Shown one piece after another: positions 17,217-26,864 of a stretch of DNA of 39,514 nt (its first letter is position 1; the number at the start of each line of letters is the position of its first letter). A program made the position numbers and the translations under genes. Below the pieces are notes generated by a model. The model had not been told where the DNA came from and searched no databases. It saw only the letters and a program-made list of their open reading frames with translations. Source of the stretch: an uncultured Prevotella sp. Lineage in GTDB: Bacteria; Bacteroidota; Bacteroidia; Bacteroidales; Bacteroidaceae. The stretch lies in NCBI GenBank assembly GCA_947304695.1, contig CAMZBS010000008.1, positions 1 through 39,514 on the forward strand, read 5' to 3'.

Positions 17217-17893
17217 CCCCTCCTGGCCAATTTGGCTTCCAGCTCTGCAATCCTTTTGTTTGCAGCTTCCAGCTCATGCTTTAGCCTTGCTATTTCTTCG
17301 CGTTGGTTAGTGCGGTAGCCCAGGCGGGCGGCGGTCATGCGTTCCTTGATGCCTCCCTCCTCGATGAAAGTCTTCTCCAACTGCTTCTCGTAGGTGGTCA
17401 TCATCTTGTCCACCATGTGGCAGAGCGTCAGGGCGATGTTGGCCATCTCCTCATCAGTCCATTTATCAAAGAAGGGCTGATAGTCTGCCAGTTTGTTGTA
17501 TCTGCGGCAGAACTTCAGCATACCGTCATAGCGGCTGTGGCTTTTGTCCCATCGTGCCAAGTGTCGTGCCGTCAGATAGTCCTCGTAGTCCTCTTTCAGT
17601 TCCTTGATGCTGCTGCGTGCCACGTTGAGCAGTTTTAGCTCCATCTCTGTCGAGGTCATGCCGTCAGCAGAACCCTCCACAATGTTTTGCTTGCCCGAGC
17701 GGGCGGCCTGTACCATCTGGTCAATGGTGCGGTCGCCACGCTTCAGATAGCGCTGGGTGAAGGCGAATGTCAGCTGGTAGAGCACCACTGTCTTCTGGTA
17801 GAAGTACAGGTCCTCCCAATTAGCTTGTTTGCGGAGCACCTGTGTCGTTTCATTGCTGTTGCCGTGTGGTTGTTGCGGAGCGTAGTTGTTCAT
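17213..17893 (-). CDS. Four-helix-bundle protein with suffix domain
   Basis: This 226-aa cytoplasmic helical protein resembles the four-helix-bundle family (related to the protein encoded in 23S rRNA intervening sequences) with the C-terminal 'suffix' domain. The core is LYFYQKTVVLYQLTFAFTQRYL, then RTIDQMVQAARSGKQNIVEG, ELKLLNVARSSIKELKEDYEDY and a second helical half (EEMANIALTLCHMVDKMMTTYEKQL). It ends in a coiled coil (EEIARLKHELEAANKRIAELEAKLARRG). The ATG at 17893 is preferred over 17938 because the predicted transcription start (about 17906) lies below 17938. The function of the family is unknown; members are usually solitary, as here. The stop lies in a 9-bp tandem repeat. Confidence 0.85.
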   Translation of the reverse strand: MNNYAPQQPHGNSNETTQVLRKQANWEDLYFYQKTVVLYQLTFAFTQRYLKRGDRTIDQMVQAARSGKQNIVEGSADGMTSTEMELKLLNVARSSIKELKEDYEDYLTARHLARWDKSHSRYDGMLKFCRRYNKLADYQPFFDKWTDEEMANIALTLCHMVDKMMTTYEKQLEKTFIEEGGIKERMTAARLGYRTNQREEIARLKHELEAANKRIAELEAKLARRG

Positions 17894-17911
17894 TCCTTGC
17901 ACATTTTGCTG

Positions 17912-17943
17912 CAAAGTTATGTTTTTTTGTGCAAACATGCAAG
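17912..17943 (-). promoter_or_regulatory. Promoter of the four-helix-bundle gene
   Basis: On the minus strand CTTG (17943-17940) and TAACTTTG (17919-17912) are separated by 20 bases. The -7 element is perfect and the -33 element has one mismatch. It lies 19 bases upstream of the ATG at 17893. Confidence 0.55.
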
Positions 17944-18518
17944 ATTATCTCCCACAAAAAGTCAAAGAGCACCGTTACTATTGTTTTCTTTTATTCCATT
18001 GGGCGAATCATAGATTCTATAAACGCAATCTCTTTTTTATTACTAAGTATGGCATTTTTTGCGCTTATAGCTATTGGCAAAAGCACTTATCGGTATTTTT
18101 GGATTATGAAAAATCTTTACAATGACCCCTCTGAGATTCGCTCAGAATTCAGCAGGTGGTCATTCGGTTGCAAATGAGCGAATTATGAGTGGTTTTGTAA
18201 GTGGTTGGAAGTCAGTGGATTGGGTTTTAGGAGGCTTTCCTGACCCCCGGAAATGGCCGTTTTATGCCCTAAAAGAGGCTTGGTTTCGATGCAAAAGTGG
18301 CTTGTTTCCGATGCGTCTAAGCCTAGTTTCCGATGAGGCAGAGCCTTACTTCCATGCAGGCAGAGGCTATCTGCCTCCTTGGCAGCAGGCATCTGACCAT
18401 GAAAGAGCTGCTTTCTGCGCTTTCTTTCGTCTAGAAGTACCTGTCGGGAGAGTGCTTTTTTCTATGAATTATTTTGACAAAACGAAGTCGGTTTCAGCCG
18501 TGCGCCCTCTCTTCACAG
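17944..18518. other. Intergenic region with degenerate repeats, no convincing gene
   Basis: These 575 bases lie between the start of the four-helix-bundle gene and the 3' end of the giant protein gene. The first 170 bases are A/T-rich. Bases 18277-18364 hold a 22-bp degenerate tandem repeat and 18358-18376 a 7-bp-stem hairpin (AGGCAGA / TCTGCCT). Open frames of 60-134 codons exist on both strands, but none has a recognisable product, leader or promoter. No clear terminator for the giant gene is visible. Confidence 0.5.
18277..18364. repeat. 22-bp degenerate tandem repeat, about four units
   Basis: Units begin at 18277, 18299, 18321 and 18343. The shared core is TTTCCGATGC, preceded by GGCTTG: unit 1 TTTCGATGC, unit 2 TTTCCGATGC, unit 3 TTTCCGATGA, unit 4 CTTCCATGC. 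The period is exactly 22 for the first three. The purpose is unknown. Confidence 0.6.
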
Positions 18519-21500
18519 TTACTTGACAACAACCTTCTGACCGTTTCTAATGTAGATGCCCTTACGGGGGGTGGCAACGCGACGACCGTCGAGGGTGTAG
18601 TAGGAGGCAGGTGTCTCGGAGGCTTCTGCTCCCGCTGGGGCTACTGGAAGTTGCGGGACAGACGTGGGCTCGGTGTAGTCAATCTCGCGGATGCCGAGGC
18701 TGCCCCAGCGACGGCTCGATAGTGGCAGGAACGTGTCCCACAGGGCAACAGGGAGCTGGGTGGTGGGCACAAGCAGGTAGGCCGTATTGGCCGCCATGGT
18801 GTTCAGCTCGTCGCAGCGGGACTGACTGTAGCTGACACCGGGGTCGCTGGTAGTCCAGATGTGCAGGCGGTGGAACCCCGCTGCATCGGCATCGTCGATG
18901 GTTGCCCATGTTCTGTTCTCAGCAGGGGCGTTGTCATCGTAGCTGGTATGCACCACGTACTTCCAATGCACGTTGGTCAGCATGAAGCGGTTATAGCTGC
19001 CGTTGTCGTCGCCTGTGTCGTCTGTGGCATCTTCGTTGTCGTCTAGCGTGCCGTTGTCGGTCTCATGGGTCATCAGGCGTGCCTCAAGGTTGGCCATCAT
19101 CATGTTGCCGTCGGGTTTGAACTTCATGTCGTTGTAGGGGATGACGGTGGTGCTGACGGCGGGATAGAACAGGGGCACGCGCCGCAGACTGTTGGTGGTG
19201 TTGAGGTTGGCTTTGCCGAGGTTGGATGCGTCGTCTACTTTCAGCACTACGCCAGCCTTGGCGGGTACGCCCTTGTTTTCGGCCACGCGCCTCAGTGCGA
19301 CGGTGGCCGTCTTCAGGTCGTAGCTGTCGTAGCTCACGGTGTAGGCATTGGCATTGTTCACGGTGAAGTAGCCCGTCAGGGTGTGGTCAATGGCGTGACG
19401 GCGGCTCTCGGTGGCCCAGCCAACGCCGCCCACCTGGTGGATGTCCTTCAGGATGTGGGTGACGCCTATCTCATAGATGTTGGTGCCTGAGGCAAAGGTG
19501 ACGTAGGCGTTGCCGGTACTTGTGGCCTTGTATTTATAAACGTCCGTCTGCGCATCGGGTCCGTCGTTGTCGCCGTCTTCATAGACCTTGGTGGCGTTGG
19601 TGACAGCTGTGGGCTCGGTGTCGGCACTGATGTAAATCCAGTCCTGCTTGCCGTCGGCATTCAGGTCGGGGATGGTCAACGTGGTGGCCGAGGCGGTGTA
19701 GAGGTTGTGGGTCATGCCTGCCGGAACGGTGCTTCGGGTGATGGTGACGGCGTTGAAGTAGCTGGTTGTTCCCGAGTTGTAGACGTAGATTTGGCTTAGC
19801 CCCTCTATGCCGTCGTCGACGGTGACGGTATAGGTCAGGAGGTCTTCCTCGTTGATCTTTGTCAGCGAGAGCGTGACGAGCTTGACGGTGCCTGTTACGT
19901 CGGTGCGTGCCGTCCAGAAGGCCAGTCCTCCGTTCTCGTTTCCCGACCAAGCCTTGATGCTGATGACATCGCCGGCTTCGAAGGCGCGCTGGGGCTTCAA
20001 CAGGACGTACTTTGTGTTGCCGCCGTCGCACTTATAGGTAAAGCCGGTGGCAGACTTGGCGGTAGTGCAGCTTTCAAACTTGCTTGCACCAAAATTGATA
20101 TAGCCGTTGCCTGCGCTGATGTCGGAGCCAACGGAAGTGCTTGTGCTCGTGACGCTATAGGTGAGCAGGTCGTTGGCATCACTGGCAGCGCGACGCGGAG
20201 TTTTGGCCATCTCTCTGGCAGAAGCGGCCGTGGTATTGGTAGAGAACAGGATATTGCCGTCGACACCAAGCCCGTTTAGCTCGTCGAAGCCGCGGCCAGC
20301 AATCGGGCTTTCGCCCCTGGCTCCCAGGATGCGGTCGGTGCTCACCAGCTCTCCGCCAGGCACGTAGAGTGAGGCTCCCTTCGAATCGGTGTTGAGCTGG
20401 TAGACATCGCCTGCATTGGCAATCTTGATCCAGTTGGGACTGTCATCCTTGATGCTGTTATAGACATTGCCGGCCTGTCCCTGTACCTCGCCGCTGGAGA
20501 TGCCTGTGAAGTTCCAGGTGTGGGGATAGTCCTGATGAGGCTTTACGCCTACGTTGAGCACATAGTCGGGCGTATAGCCTATCAGGTAGCGGCGCTCCAC
20601 GGTGTAGTTGTTCATGCGGAGCACCACCTTGCCGTAGCCTTCCTTCACGGTGAGCAGGCCGTCCTCGTACTCCATACCGCCAGCCGACAGCCATTTGACG
20701 TGGTCAATCGTCAGGCTGAGGTTCTTTCGGCCATCCTTCAGTTTCTGTGTCGTGGTGGCATTCACCCAATAGCGACACTCGGTCTTGTTCTCTTCTGTAT
20801 AGGTCTCGCTGTAGCTTGTGGGCAGTTGCTCGCCCTTGAGCACATACTCGCAGGGACCAGTCGATGTAGACCACAGCGGGTGGCAGTAGCTGAGCAAAAT
20901 GGCCTGCTCTTCGTCCTCTTCCTTCAGTAGCAGATGGGGTGCCGTCGTGTTCTGGTCTTTCAGTTTCACATCGGTCATGGTGTGTTTGTAGATGCCGCCG
21001 TCGTAGATCTCGATGCTCAGCACGTCCAGGTAGCCCTCGTCGAGCAGCTCGAAGGTGACGTCGAACTCGGCCTTGCCGGCATCGCTGCCCTGCCCGTGGG
21101 CAATGAAGGTGTAGTAGCCAGGGATGAAGCGCGAGCCGTCGCTGTTGAGTGCTTCCCATTCCGTCTGCGAGCGGGTGATGGTGAACTGCTCGGTCACGGG
21201 CTTTCCGCGCAGGTCGGTGACATTATAGCCTGTCAGGATGGCTCCGTTGTTAGGAATCACACGGCTCAGGTTGAGGCTTACGAAGTCGCCCTCCTTCAGC
21301 TTGGGAATGGTGATGGAGGCGTTGTTGTGGATGCCGATGTGGTTGTAGGCCCATTTGTTGCCGGGGTCACGGGCGGGCTGGTCAACGTAGAAACCCTGGT
21401 TGCCGGTCTCTATCTGGAGGCCAGCCGTTTCCTGCACGTAGAAGGCGTTGTCGCCTTTCATGGAGCGGTCGTTGCCCCAGCGCGGCAGTTCGGCACCCTT

Positions 21501-24500
21501 GCGGAAAATCTGCGACCAGGTGCTGGAGGTTGTCCATGTGTCGGAGGCATCAGTGCCGTTGTAGCCGCTGATGGTCTTCGACACATTGTTCTTCTTGTGA
21601 TTGTAGTCGTTATAGGTGTCAATCTCGCCAATCTCCAGTCCCCACTGGCTGTTGTGGTCCTTGAAGCGGAAGAACGACCATTTCTTGCGTGACGAAGCGG
21701 GATAGGACAGGGTGAGCACGAAGCGGGCCGTCTGGCCTCTGGTGTTGTTGGTGACAACGACGCGGATGGCACCAAAGCCCTTGAGACCGCCCAGCTTCAA
21801 CACGTCGACACCGCCTTCGGTGGTAAAGGTGGGAGTGTCGTCGCATTCCACTTTCGTGTCGCCGTAGGCACTGCGGTCAATCTGATAAGTATAGCTGTCG
21901 CTGGCTGACCAGCCGGAAGGCAGCGGATTGGTCAGCACATTGCTGGCCTTCACGTCGCTCTCGCTCATGACAGGGGCCACATCGCCGAACGACAGGCCGC
22001 CAACGGTGACCACACACGACGTGGTGGCGTTGCCCGATGTGGCTGTCACCGTGATGGTGCCAGTGCTGTAGGCCGTCATTCTGTAGGTGGTCAGTGCGGG
22101 GCTCTCATTGGTGTACTGGATAATGCGTCCCCGGGGGTTGCCCGCACCCAGGGTCATGGTGTAGTCAATGGGGGTCTTCACCTTGTCGTAGCCAACGGGG
22201 CGGCGGTTGAACACGGCCTCGCCATTGGCATCGAGGGTGATGGCCTCCGTGGTCGGGTCGAAATGGAAGTTCACCGCATAGAGCTTGTACTCGCCCTTCT
22301 TGGGCTGCACACCCGTGGCCGAAGGGTCTTCCACGTAGATGGTTACCCAGCCTTCGTTGCTGGTCAGGGTGACATCGCCGGAGTGACGCTGTTCGTCGCT
22401 GATGGTGGCTACATGGCCGTCTGCTACCTGCACATCGTCAAAATCATAGTTTTTGTTGTCCTTCACCCAGTAGTTCAGCGTATGTCCTTCAACGGCGTTA
22501 TAGGGTTGATAGTTTACGGTATGAGAGCCACTGCCCGTCAGCTCCGTCGCGATTTCGTCTTCAAAATGCAGTTCCGGCACCTGTAGGCGGATGCTCTTGA
22601 TGTAGACACCCACCTTGTCGCTGGCATCAAGGGTTACCGCACCATCGGAGGCAGCCAGGAAATAGCCGTTGATGGGGCTGTTCACACCTTCGCGCTCCAC
22701 ATATAGGGTGTTAGTGGTATTGTATGGCGGCTTTACACTCTTGACGTTATGCACAATGTTGGTCACGTCGGCTGCCGATGTAGCCAGCGTGATGACCACC
22801 TCCATGTTCTCCTTTACGGGGAACTTGATGTGGGCATTGGCTTTTGTCAGGTTCAGACGCAGGCCGGGCGTGCCGCCGTAGTAACGCATATCACCATTGA
22901 CAAGTACACCCACATTGTTGTCCTTCGCCACCTCGCCGTTCTTCAGGATGGGCATATAGCTGTCGAAGTAGGTCTGGTAGTACTTGTCACGGCCAGTGCC
23001 AGGATTAGTATATGACCACTGTGCGCCCATCTCGCCTGAAACGCCAGTGTTGTCCACTTGATTCTGGAAGTTCCATACCACGGGGTGGTCGGCATCAAAC
23101 TGCATGACGGTGACTGCCGATATGGCTTTCAAGTCATTGTCAGGGTATCCGTCGGCACTGCCAGTCTTCGTGAGCATACGACGTATTTCCGAGGTGCCAG
23201 GTGAAACGGCGTAGGCATCGCCAGTTCCAGAATACCATGTTGTGCCTCCCGGAAGTGTTCCGCCAGGATTATCCAATAGGGCATAGTCAGGCTTTGCTTC
23301 GATGGCGAACGTACTGCTAACCTTGTAACTATAGGCATCGGTGATGTCGATAGGATTGTTGATATCGCCGAAGTCTACTACCTTGAAGCCTGCAATCGGT
23401 CCTGTTGGGAAACCGGTGAACTGCACCTGTGCTGAGAAGTTCTCCTCCTGTCCCTCATAGTATAGCCACGCTTTGACGTTACTGGTGATGATGTCGACAG
23501 AGTAGACGGTAATGCTCTCTGAAGTCTCGTTCTTCAGGTTGACGCTGGTAGCGCTGCTGACATAGGAGTTGCGGCGTTCGAGGGTGGTGCCGTAGGTGAG
23601 GTTCGTGGCCGCGTTCTCCATCGTCAGTGTGGTGTTGTCGGCCGAGGCCTGTGCCGTGACGTGGATGAACTGGCCTGTCGTCATGGCCAGTCCGTCGTAG
23701 CTCTCGCCGGACAGCAGCGTGTTGCTCACCGTGTAGGTAGCTGTCGACTGGGCAAAGTAGTCGGTCTCGTCGAACGTAGCTGTGATGGTGGCCTCGCCGG
23801 AACTGATGAGGTGGCCTCCCGTGCCGTCACGGCCGATAGTGGCAATGCCAGTGTTGCTCGACGTGTAGGTGAACTCGGAGGCGCGGAAATTCATGGGGTC
23901 GGATGATGTAGGCGTGCCGTTTTGGAAAGCGCGGCCGTCACCTGGCACACGCATATAATGCTGCGTGGGGAAGTTGAAGACCGGAGCCACCTTCGAGTCG
24001 TCGAGACAGTTGTCTATAGAAGCCGCTTCACCACCGTAGTAGATCTTGATGTCGCTGATGTCAAACGAGCCTTGGATGGCCGTTATATGCACAGCTTCAC
24101 CATAGATGCCATCAAGATCCAGCACATGGTTAGTGACATCCAAAGTCTCTGTGGCTCCCGAATGGTTGTAGCTCACTCGCGGATTGTCTTTTAGGTTTGA
24201 AACCGTAAGTCTCACCTTTGCAATTCCTGCAAATTTCCCTGGTGCCATACGTGTGCTAATGTTCATAACACCCTGTGAACCGCTTCTGTTTCTCAGTGTC
24301 AGCTTTTCTTCATTGTTGCATTTCACGCCCTGACCACCTTCGAAAGTCAATGTGAACCCCGGGATTGTACGGTTCAGGCCGTCATTGGCACTTTTGCCGC
24401 CTTCGCCTACGTCGTAGAGAAGCTTCTCTACATTGATGGTGCGGATTCGTGTCTGTGCGGAATTGAGTGAGCTGGCATTGGTAACCTCAATCATGGTTGT

Positions 24501-26846
24501 CAGCGTGGCAGTCTGGTGAGTCAAGCTGTTCAGGGGGGATGCGGTAGCCGAGATAAAAGTCAGACCTTCGCCCACGGCGGTGATGTTGCCACTCGCATCG
24601 ACAGTAGCCACGTCGGTATTGCTGCTTCTGAAATTGCTGGGGGTGCCGTATGCTGCCTTCACATCGGCTCCTGTTTCCTCGTCGGTGATGGTATAGCCCG
24701 TGCGAGTTTCCGTCTCGCTGGGGTTCATGATGGTCTTGGCGTAGGTCAGCGTGCCCATGGCTCTGACAGGCGTGGAGATCTTGATGGAGCGGACATACGA
24801 GATAGTGGCGTTGAAGGTCAAGCGTACCGTGCCGTCGGCCGTGGCCGTCAGCGTACTGATGCCCTGTGCCAGTTCGCCAGTGGTGATGTCGGCAGCATCG
24901 GTCATAGTCAGCCGGGCTGTGTTGCGGGCAGCATACCAGTCCACGGTCACCGTCTGTCCTGCTTTCACGTTCTCCACTGCGATGGTGGTGTTGAGGGCTG
25001 CCAGATAGTTGGGCGACTCACCGTGAGGGGCAATCTCAAGGCGGTCTCTGATATTGTCGGTGGTGAATTTCAGTCCCTTCGTCTCTGGCAGTTCGTTGGT
25101 GCCGTCGCTGGTCAGTGCCTCGTCGGTCACTCGCCTCTGGAGAGTGTAATGGTAGGTGCCGTCGCCGTTGTGGTGCTCGTAGTTGGAACGACTGCCCCAG
25201 CCAGAGGTGAGGTCACTGCCGCTGGTTGCCCAGAGGTCGTTGTCGTCGAATATCCACGAGGTCTTCGTCAGGCGGATGTCGTATGATATGCTGGTCGCCT
25301 CATAGCTGCCCCAGGCGGGGGTAGTGGCCTTGACGGTGATGACCAGCGGGAAGGTCTCGTCGAACAGCTCGCTCTTCTTGAACGTGACTTTGCCCGTTGC
25401 GGAATTGATGCTGGCATAGTTGTAGCCACTGGACAGAACGTAGGTGACGGGCAGACCAAGACCCGAGACAGCCTCGTTGGTATAGCTGCCCTCACTGAGG
25501 TCTACGGTGATGGTCGCGCTGGGGTTCTTGAATTTCAAGAGTCCTTTGTCGCGTTCGAAACGGTAGCTGTGGAGTAGGGGCGTGGATGCCTTGTCACCGT
25601 CCAGATCGGGATTGTAGAGATAGTAGGTGGCTCCCTTCTCAATGGTGAACTCCTTTGTAGACCAGATGCTGCTTTTCACCACCTCTCCGTTTTTCACCCA
25701 CACGGCATTGACGAAGTTTCCCTCAAAGTAGATGGTGCCGTCAGCATCGGCCACGAACTTATAGAATGTGCCGCCGTAGTTGCCCTCGTAGGGTACGACA
25801 ACGGCTCCCTCACCAATGTTGGGCAGCGAGTAGCCGTTAGCATCAATGACCTTCAGCACCCTGAAGTCGCCGAATTGCACGACAAGTGCTGTAGGACCGC
25901 CGTTAATACTCATCGTGATACCATCGACATCCGTGAAACTGCGTTGCTCTATAATGCCTATCTGGTCGAAGGTGTATTTGTTTGTTGCCGCGTCGTAGGT
26001 GCCACCGCCTGTGGGAGCCGTCACGTGGAGAGTGTAGGTGTAATCGGTTCCTCCCACGGTGGCTGTCACAATGGCATCGCCAGTAGCCTTCAAGCGTGGT
26101 GGATAGGTCTGGTCAAGGTTGCCCGCCGCACCACTATAGCTATATGTCACTGCACCGCCGCTGGGATTAAAGAGCGTAGGCATGCCTGTCGTCTTCTTGT
26201 TGTGGTCGTTCAGGTCGGTCAGTGATACACTGAATTCCTCCACGCTCCAACCAGCATCGTAGGTTATCGTTACAGCGGGATTCTTGATGTAGCCACCCGC
26301 AGCAGCCGTCTCATAGACCACGAGATTGACGATATGGTCGATGTCGTTTTTCAGGGCATTGGTGATGTCGAAGGACACATTGTTAAATGTGCCAGAATTG
26401 TTGCTGGTAGAACTGACTTCGCTTCCCACTTTTATCAGATGGCGGTCAGCGGTGTTATAGGTCCATGTGCTTGACCATGTTTCATTATTATAGCCCACGC
26501 CCCATGTCGTTACACGCTTATCATCTGTTGAACCGGAAATGTCGGCTGTCAGTGTGGCGTTGGTGATTCTGCCCAGAATAGTCGATGCGTTAACTTGAAT
26601 AAAAGTAAGCCAGTTGCAGCCCCAACTGGTGTTGGCAAAATTCACATAATTTGATTCAGCGCTGTTGTATCCTGATTTAGCCGTCGCTCCTGCCGCAATC
26701 TCACCGTAGGATGTAGTTGGATTGTTATAGTCCACGTATGTCATCTTGACGACCGCATTGCCTGTATATCCCCACGCATCAACGCCTCCCACCGTGAGTG
26801 TCAGCAGGAGTAGCCATAGCCGTTGTAGTATCTTCTTTATAAGCAT
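18519..26846 (-). CDS. Giant secreted multidomain surface protein (2775 aa), last gene of the fimbrial operon
   Basis: This exported 2775-aa protein has an uninterrupted 8.3-kb frame. Residues 1-24 are a signal peptide (MLIKKILQRLWLLLLTLTVGG). Residues about 27-200 are a beta-sandwich-like domain (DISGSTDDKRVTTWGVGYNN). Bacterial Ig-like (BIG_2-type) units follow at about 205-275, 700-785 (NTDVATVDASGNITAVGEG) and 970-1060 (SNTGIATIGRDG). Four longer modules each open with a W-x-F motif at about residues 529, 1255, 1719 and 2109 and tend to close with an SI(K/R/E)I strand. An Asp-rich segment near 2600 (DDNEDATDDTGDDNG) may bind calcium. The C-terminus (YYTLDGRRVATPRKG, then IYIRNGQKVVVK) resembles type IX secretion-type sorting tails common in Prevotella. 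It starts 18 bases after the Mfa2-type gene, so it is probably a tip or surface adhesin of the fimbria; that role is inferred from operon position. Confidence 0.8.
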   Translation of the reverse strand: MLIKKILQRLWLLLLTLTVGGVDAWGYTGNAVVKMTYVDYNNPTTSYGEIAAGATAKSGYNSAESNYVNFANTSWGCNWLTFIQVNASTILGRITNATLTADISGSTDDKRVTTWGVGYNNETWSSTWTYNTADRHLIKVGSEVSSTSNNSGTFNNVSFDITNALKNDIDHIVNLVVYETAAAGGYIKNPAVTITYDAGWSVEEFSVSLTDLNDHNKKTTGMPTLFNPSGGAVTYSYSGAAGNLDQTYPPRLKATGDAIVTATVGGTDYTYTLHVTAPTGGGTYDAATNKYTFDQIGIIEQRSFTDVDGITMSINGGPTALVVQFGDFRVLKVIDANGYSLPNIGEGAVVVPYEGNYGGTFYKFVADADGTIYFEGNFVNAVWVKNGEVVKSSIWSTKEFTIEKGATYYLYNPDLDGDKASTPLLHSYRFERDKGLLKFKNPSATITVDLSEGSYTNEAVSGLGLPVTYVLSSGYNYASINSATGKVTFKKSELFDETFPLVITVKATTPAWGSYEATSISYDIRLTKTSWIFDDNDLWATSGSDLTSGWGSRSNYEHHNGDGTYHYTLQRRVTDEALTSDGTNELPETKGLKFTTDNIRDRLEIAPHGESPNYLAALNTTIAVENVKAGQTVTVDWYAARNTARLTMTDAADITTGELAQGISTLTATADGTVRLTFNATISYVRSIKISTPVRAMGTLTYAKTIMNPSETETRTGYTITDEETGADVKAAYGTPSNFRSSNTDVATVDASGNITAVGEGLTFISATASPLNSLTHQTATLTTMIEVTNASSLNSAQTRIRTINVEKLLYDVGEGGKSANDGLNRTIPGFTLTFEGGQGVKCNNEEKLTLRNRSGSQGVMNISTRMAPGKFAGIAKVRLTVSNLKDNPRVSYNHSGATETLDVTNHVLDLDGIYGEAVHITAIQGSFDISDIKIYYGGEAASIDNCLDDSKVAPVFNFPTQHYMRVPGDGRAFQNGTPTSSDPMNFRASEFTYTSSNTGIATIGRDGTGGHLISSGEATITATFDETDYFAQSTATYTVSNTLLSGESYDGLAMTTGQFIHVTAQASADNTTLTMENAATNLTYGTTLERRNSYVSSATSVNLKNETSESITVYSVDIITSNVKAWLYYEGQEENFSAQVQFTGFPTGPIAGFKVVDFGDINNPIDITDAYSYKVSSTFAIEAKPDYALLDNPGGTLPGGTTWYSGTGDAYAVSPGTSEIRRMLTKTGSADGYPDNDLKAISAVTVMQFDADHPVVWNFQNQVDNTGVSGEMGAQWSYTNPGTGRDKYYQTYFDSYMPILKNGEVAKDNNVGVLVNGDMRYYGGTPGLRLNLTKANAHIKFPVKENMEVVITLATSAADVTNIVHNVKSVKPPYNTTNTLYVEREGVNSPINGYFLAASDGAVTLDASDKVGVYIKSIRLQVPELHFEDEIATELTGSGSHTVNYQPYNAVEGHTLNYWVKDNKNYDFDDVQVADGHVATISDEQRHSGDVTLTSNEGWVTIYVEDPSATGVQPKKGEYKLYAVNFHFDPTTEAITLDANGEAVFNRRPVGYDKVKTPIDYTMTLGAGNPRGRIIQYTNESPALTTYRMTAYSTGTITVTATSGNATTSCVVTVGGLSFGDVAPVMSESDVKASNVLTNPLPSGWSASDSYTYQIDRSAYGDTKVECDDTPTFTTEGGVDVLKLGGLKGFGAIRVVVTNNTRGQTARFVLTLSYPASSRKKWSFFRFKDHNSQWGLEIGEIDTYNDYNHKKNNVSKTISGYNGTDASDTWTTSSTWSQIFRKGAELPRWGNDRSMKGDNAFYVQETAGLQIETGNQGFYVDQPARDPGNKWAYNHIGIHNNASITIPKLKEGDFVSLNLSRVIPNNGAILTGYNVTDLRGKPVTEQFTITRSQTEWEALNSDGSRFIPGYYTFIAHGQGSDAGKAEFDVTFELLDEGYLDVLSIEIYDGGIYKHTMTDVKLKDQNTTAPHLLLKEEDEEQAILLSYCHPLWSTSTGPCEYVLKGEQLPTSYSETYTEENKTECRYWVNATTTQKLKDGRKNLSLTIDHVKWLSAGGMEYEDGLLTVKEGYGKVVLRMNNYTVERRYLIGYTPDYVLNVGVKPHQDYPHTWNFTGISSGEVQGQAGNVYNSIKDDSPNWIKIANAGDVYQLNTDSKGASLYVPGGELVSTDRILGARGESPIAGRGFDELNGLGVDGNILFSTNTTAASAREMAKTPRRAASDANDLLTYSVTSTSTSVGSDISAGNGYINFGASKFESCTTAKSATGFTYKCDGGNTKYVLLKPQRAFEAGDVISIKAWSGNENGGLAFWTARTDVTGTVKLVTLSLTKINEEDLLTYTVTVDDGIEGLSQIYVYNSGTTSYFNAVTITRSTVPAGMTHNLYTASATTLTIPDLNADGKQDWIYISADTEPTAVTNATKVYEDGDNDGPDAQTDVYKYKATSTGNAYVTFASGTNIYEIGVTHILKDIHQVGGVGWATESRRHAIDHTLTGYFTVNNANAYTVSYDSYDLKTATVALRRVAENKGVPAKAGVVLKVDDASNLGKANLNTTNSLRRVPLFYPAVSTTVIPYNDMKFKPDGNMMMANLEARLMTHETDNGTLDDNEDATDDTGDDNGSYNRFMLTNVHWKYVVHTSYDDNAPAENRTWATIDDADAAGFHRLHIWTTSDPGVSYSQSRCDELNTMAANTAYLLVPTTQLPVALWDTFLPLSSRRWGSLGIREIDYTEPTSVPQLPVAPAGAEASETPASYYTLDGRRVATPRKGIYIRNGQKVVVK

Positions 26847-26864
26847 CTAATGCGTCCAATTCGT

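Noticed and set aside
17886..18125. 79-codon plus-strand ORF rich in Phe, Tyr and Cys
   Set aside because: It overlaps the start and promoter of the four-helix-bundle gene on the other strand and lies in A/T-rich DNA; composition is not protein-like.
18277..18364. Possible CRISPR array
   Set aside because: The 22-base period has no constant repeat separated by variable spacers; the units drift along their whole length and no cas gene is near.
18122..18526. 134-codon plus-strand ORF in the intergenic region
   Set aside because: It spans the 22-bp degenerate repeat and overlaps the 3' end of the giant gene; no signal, domain, leader or promoter could be seen, so it is treated as chance.
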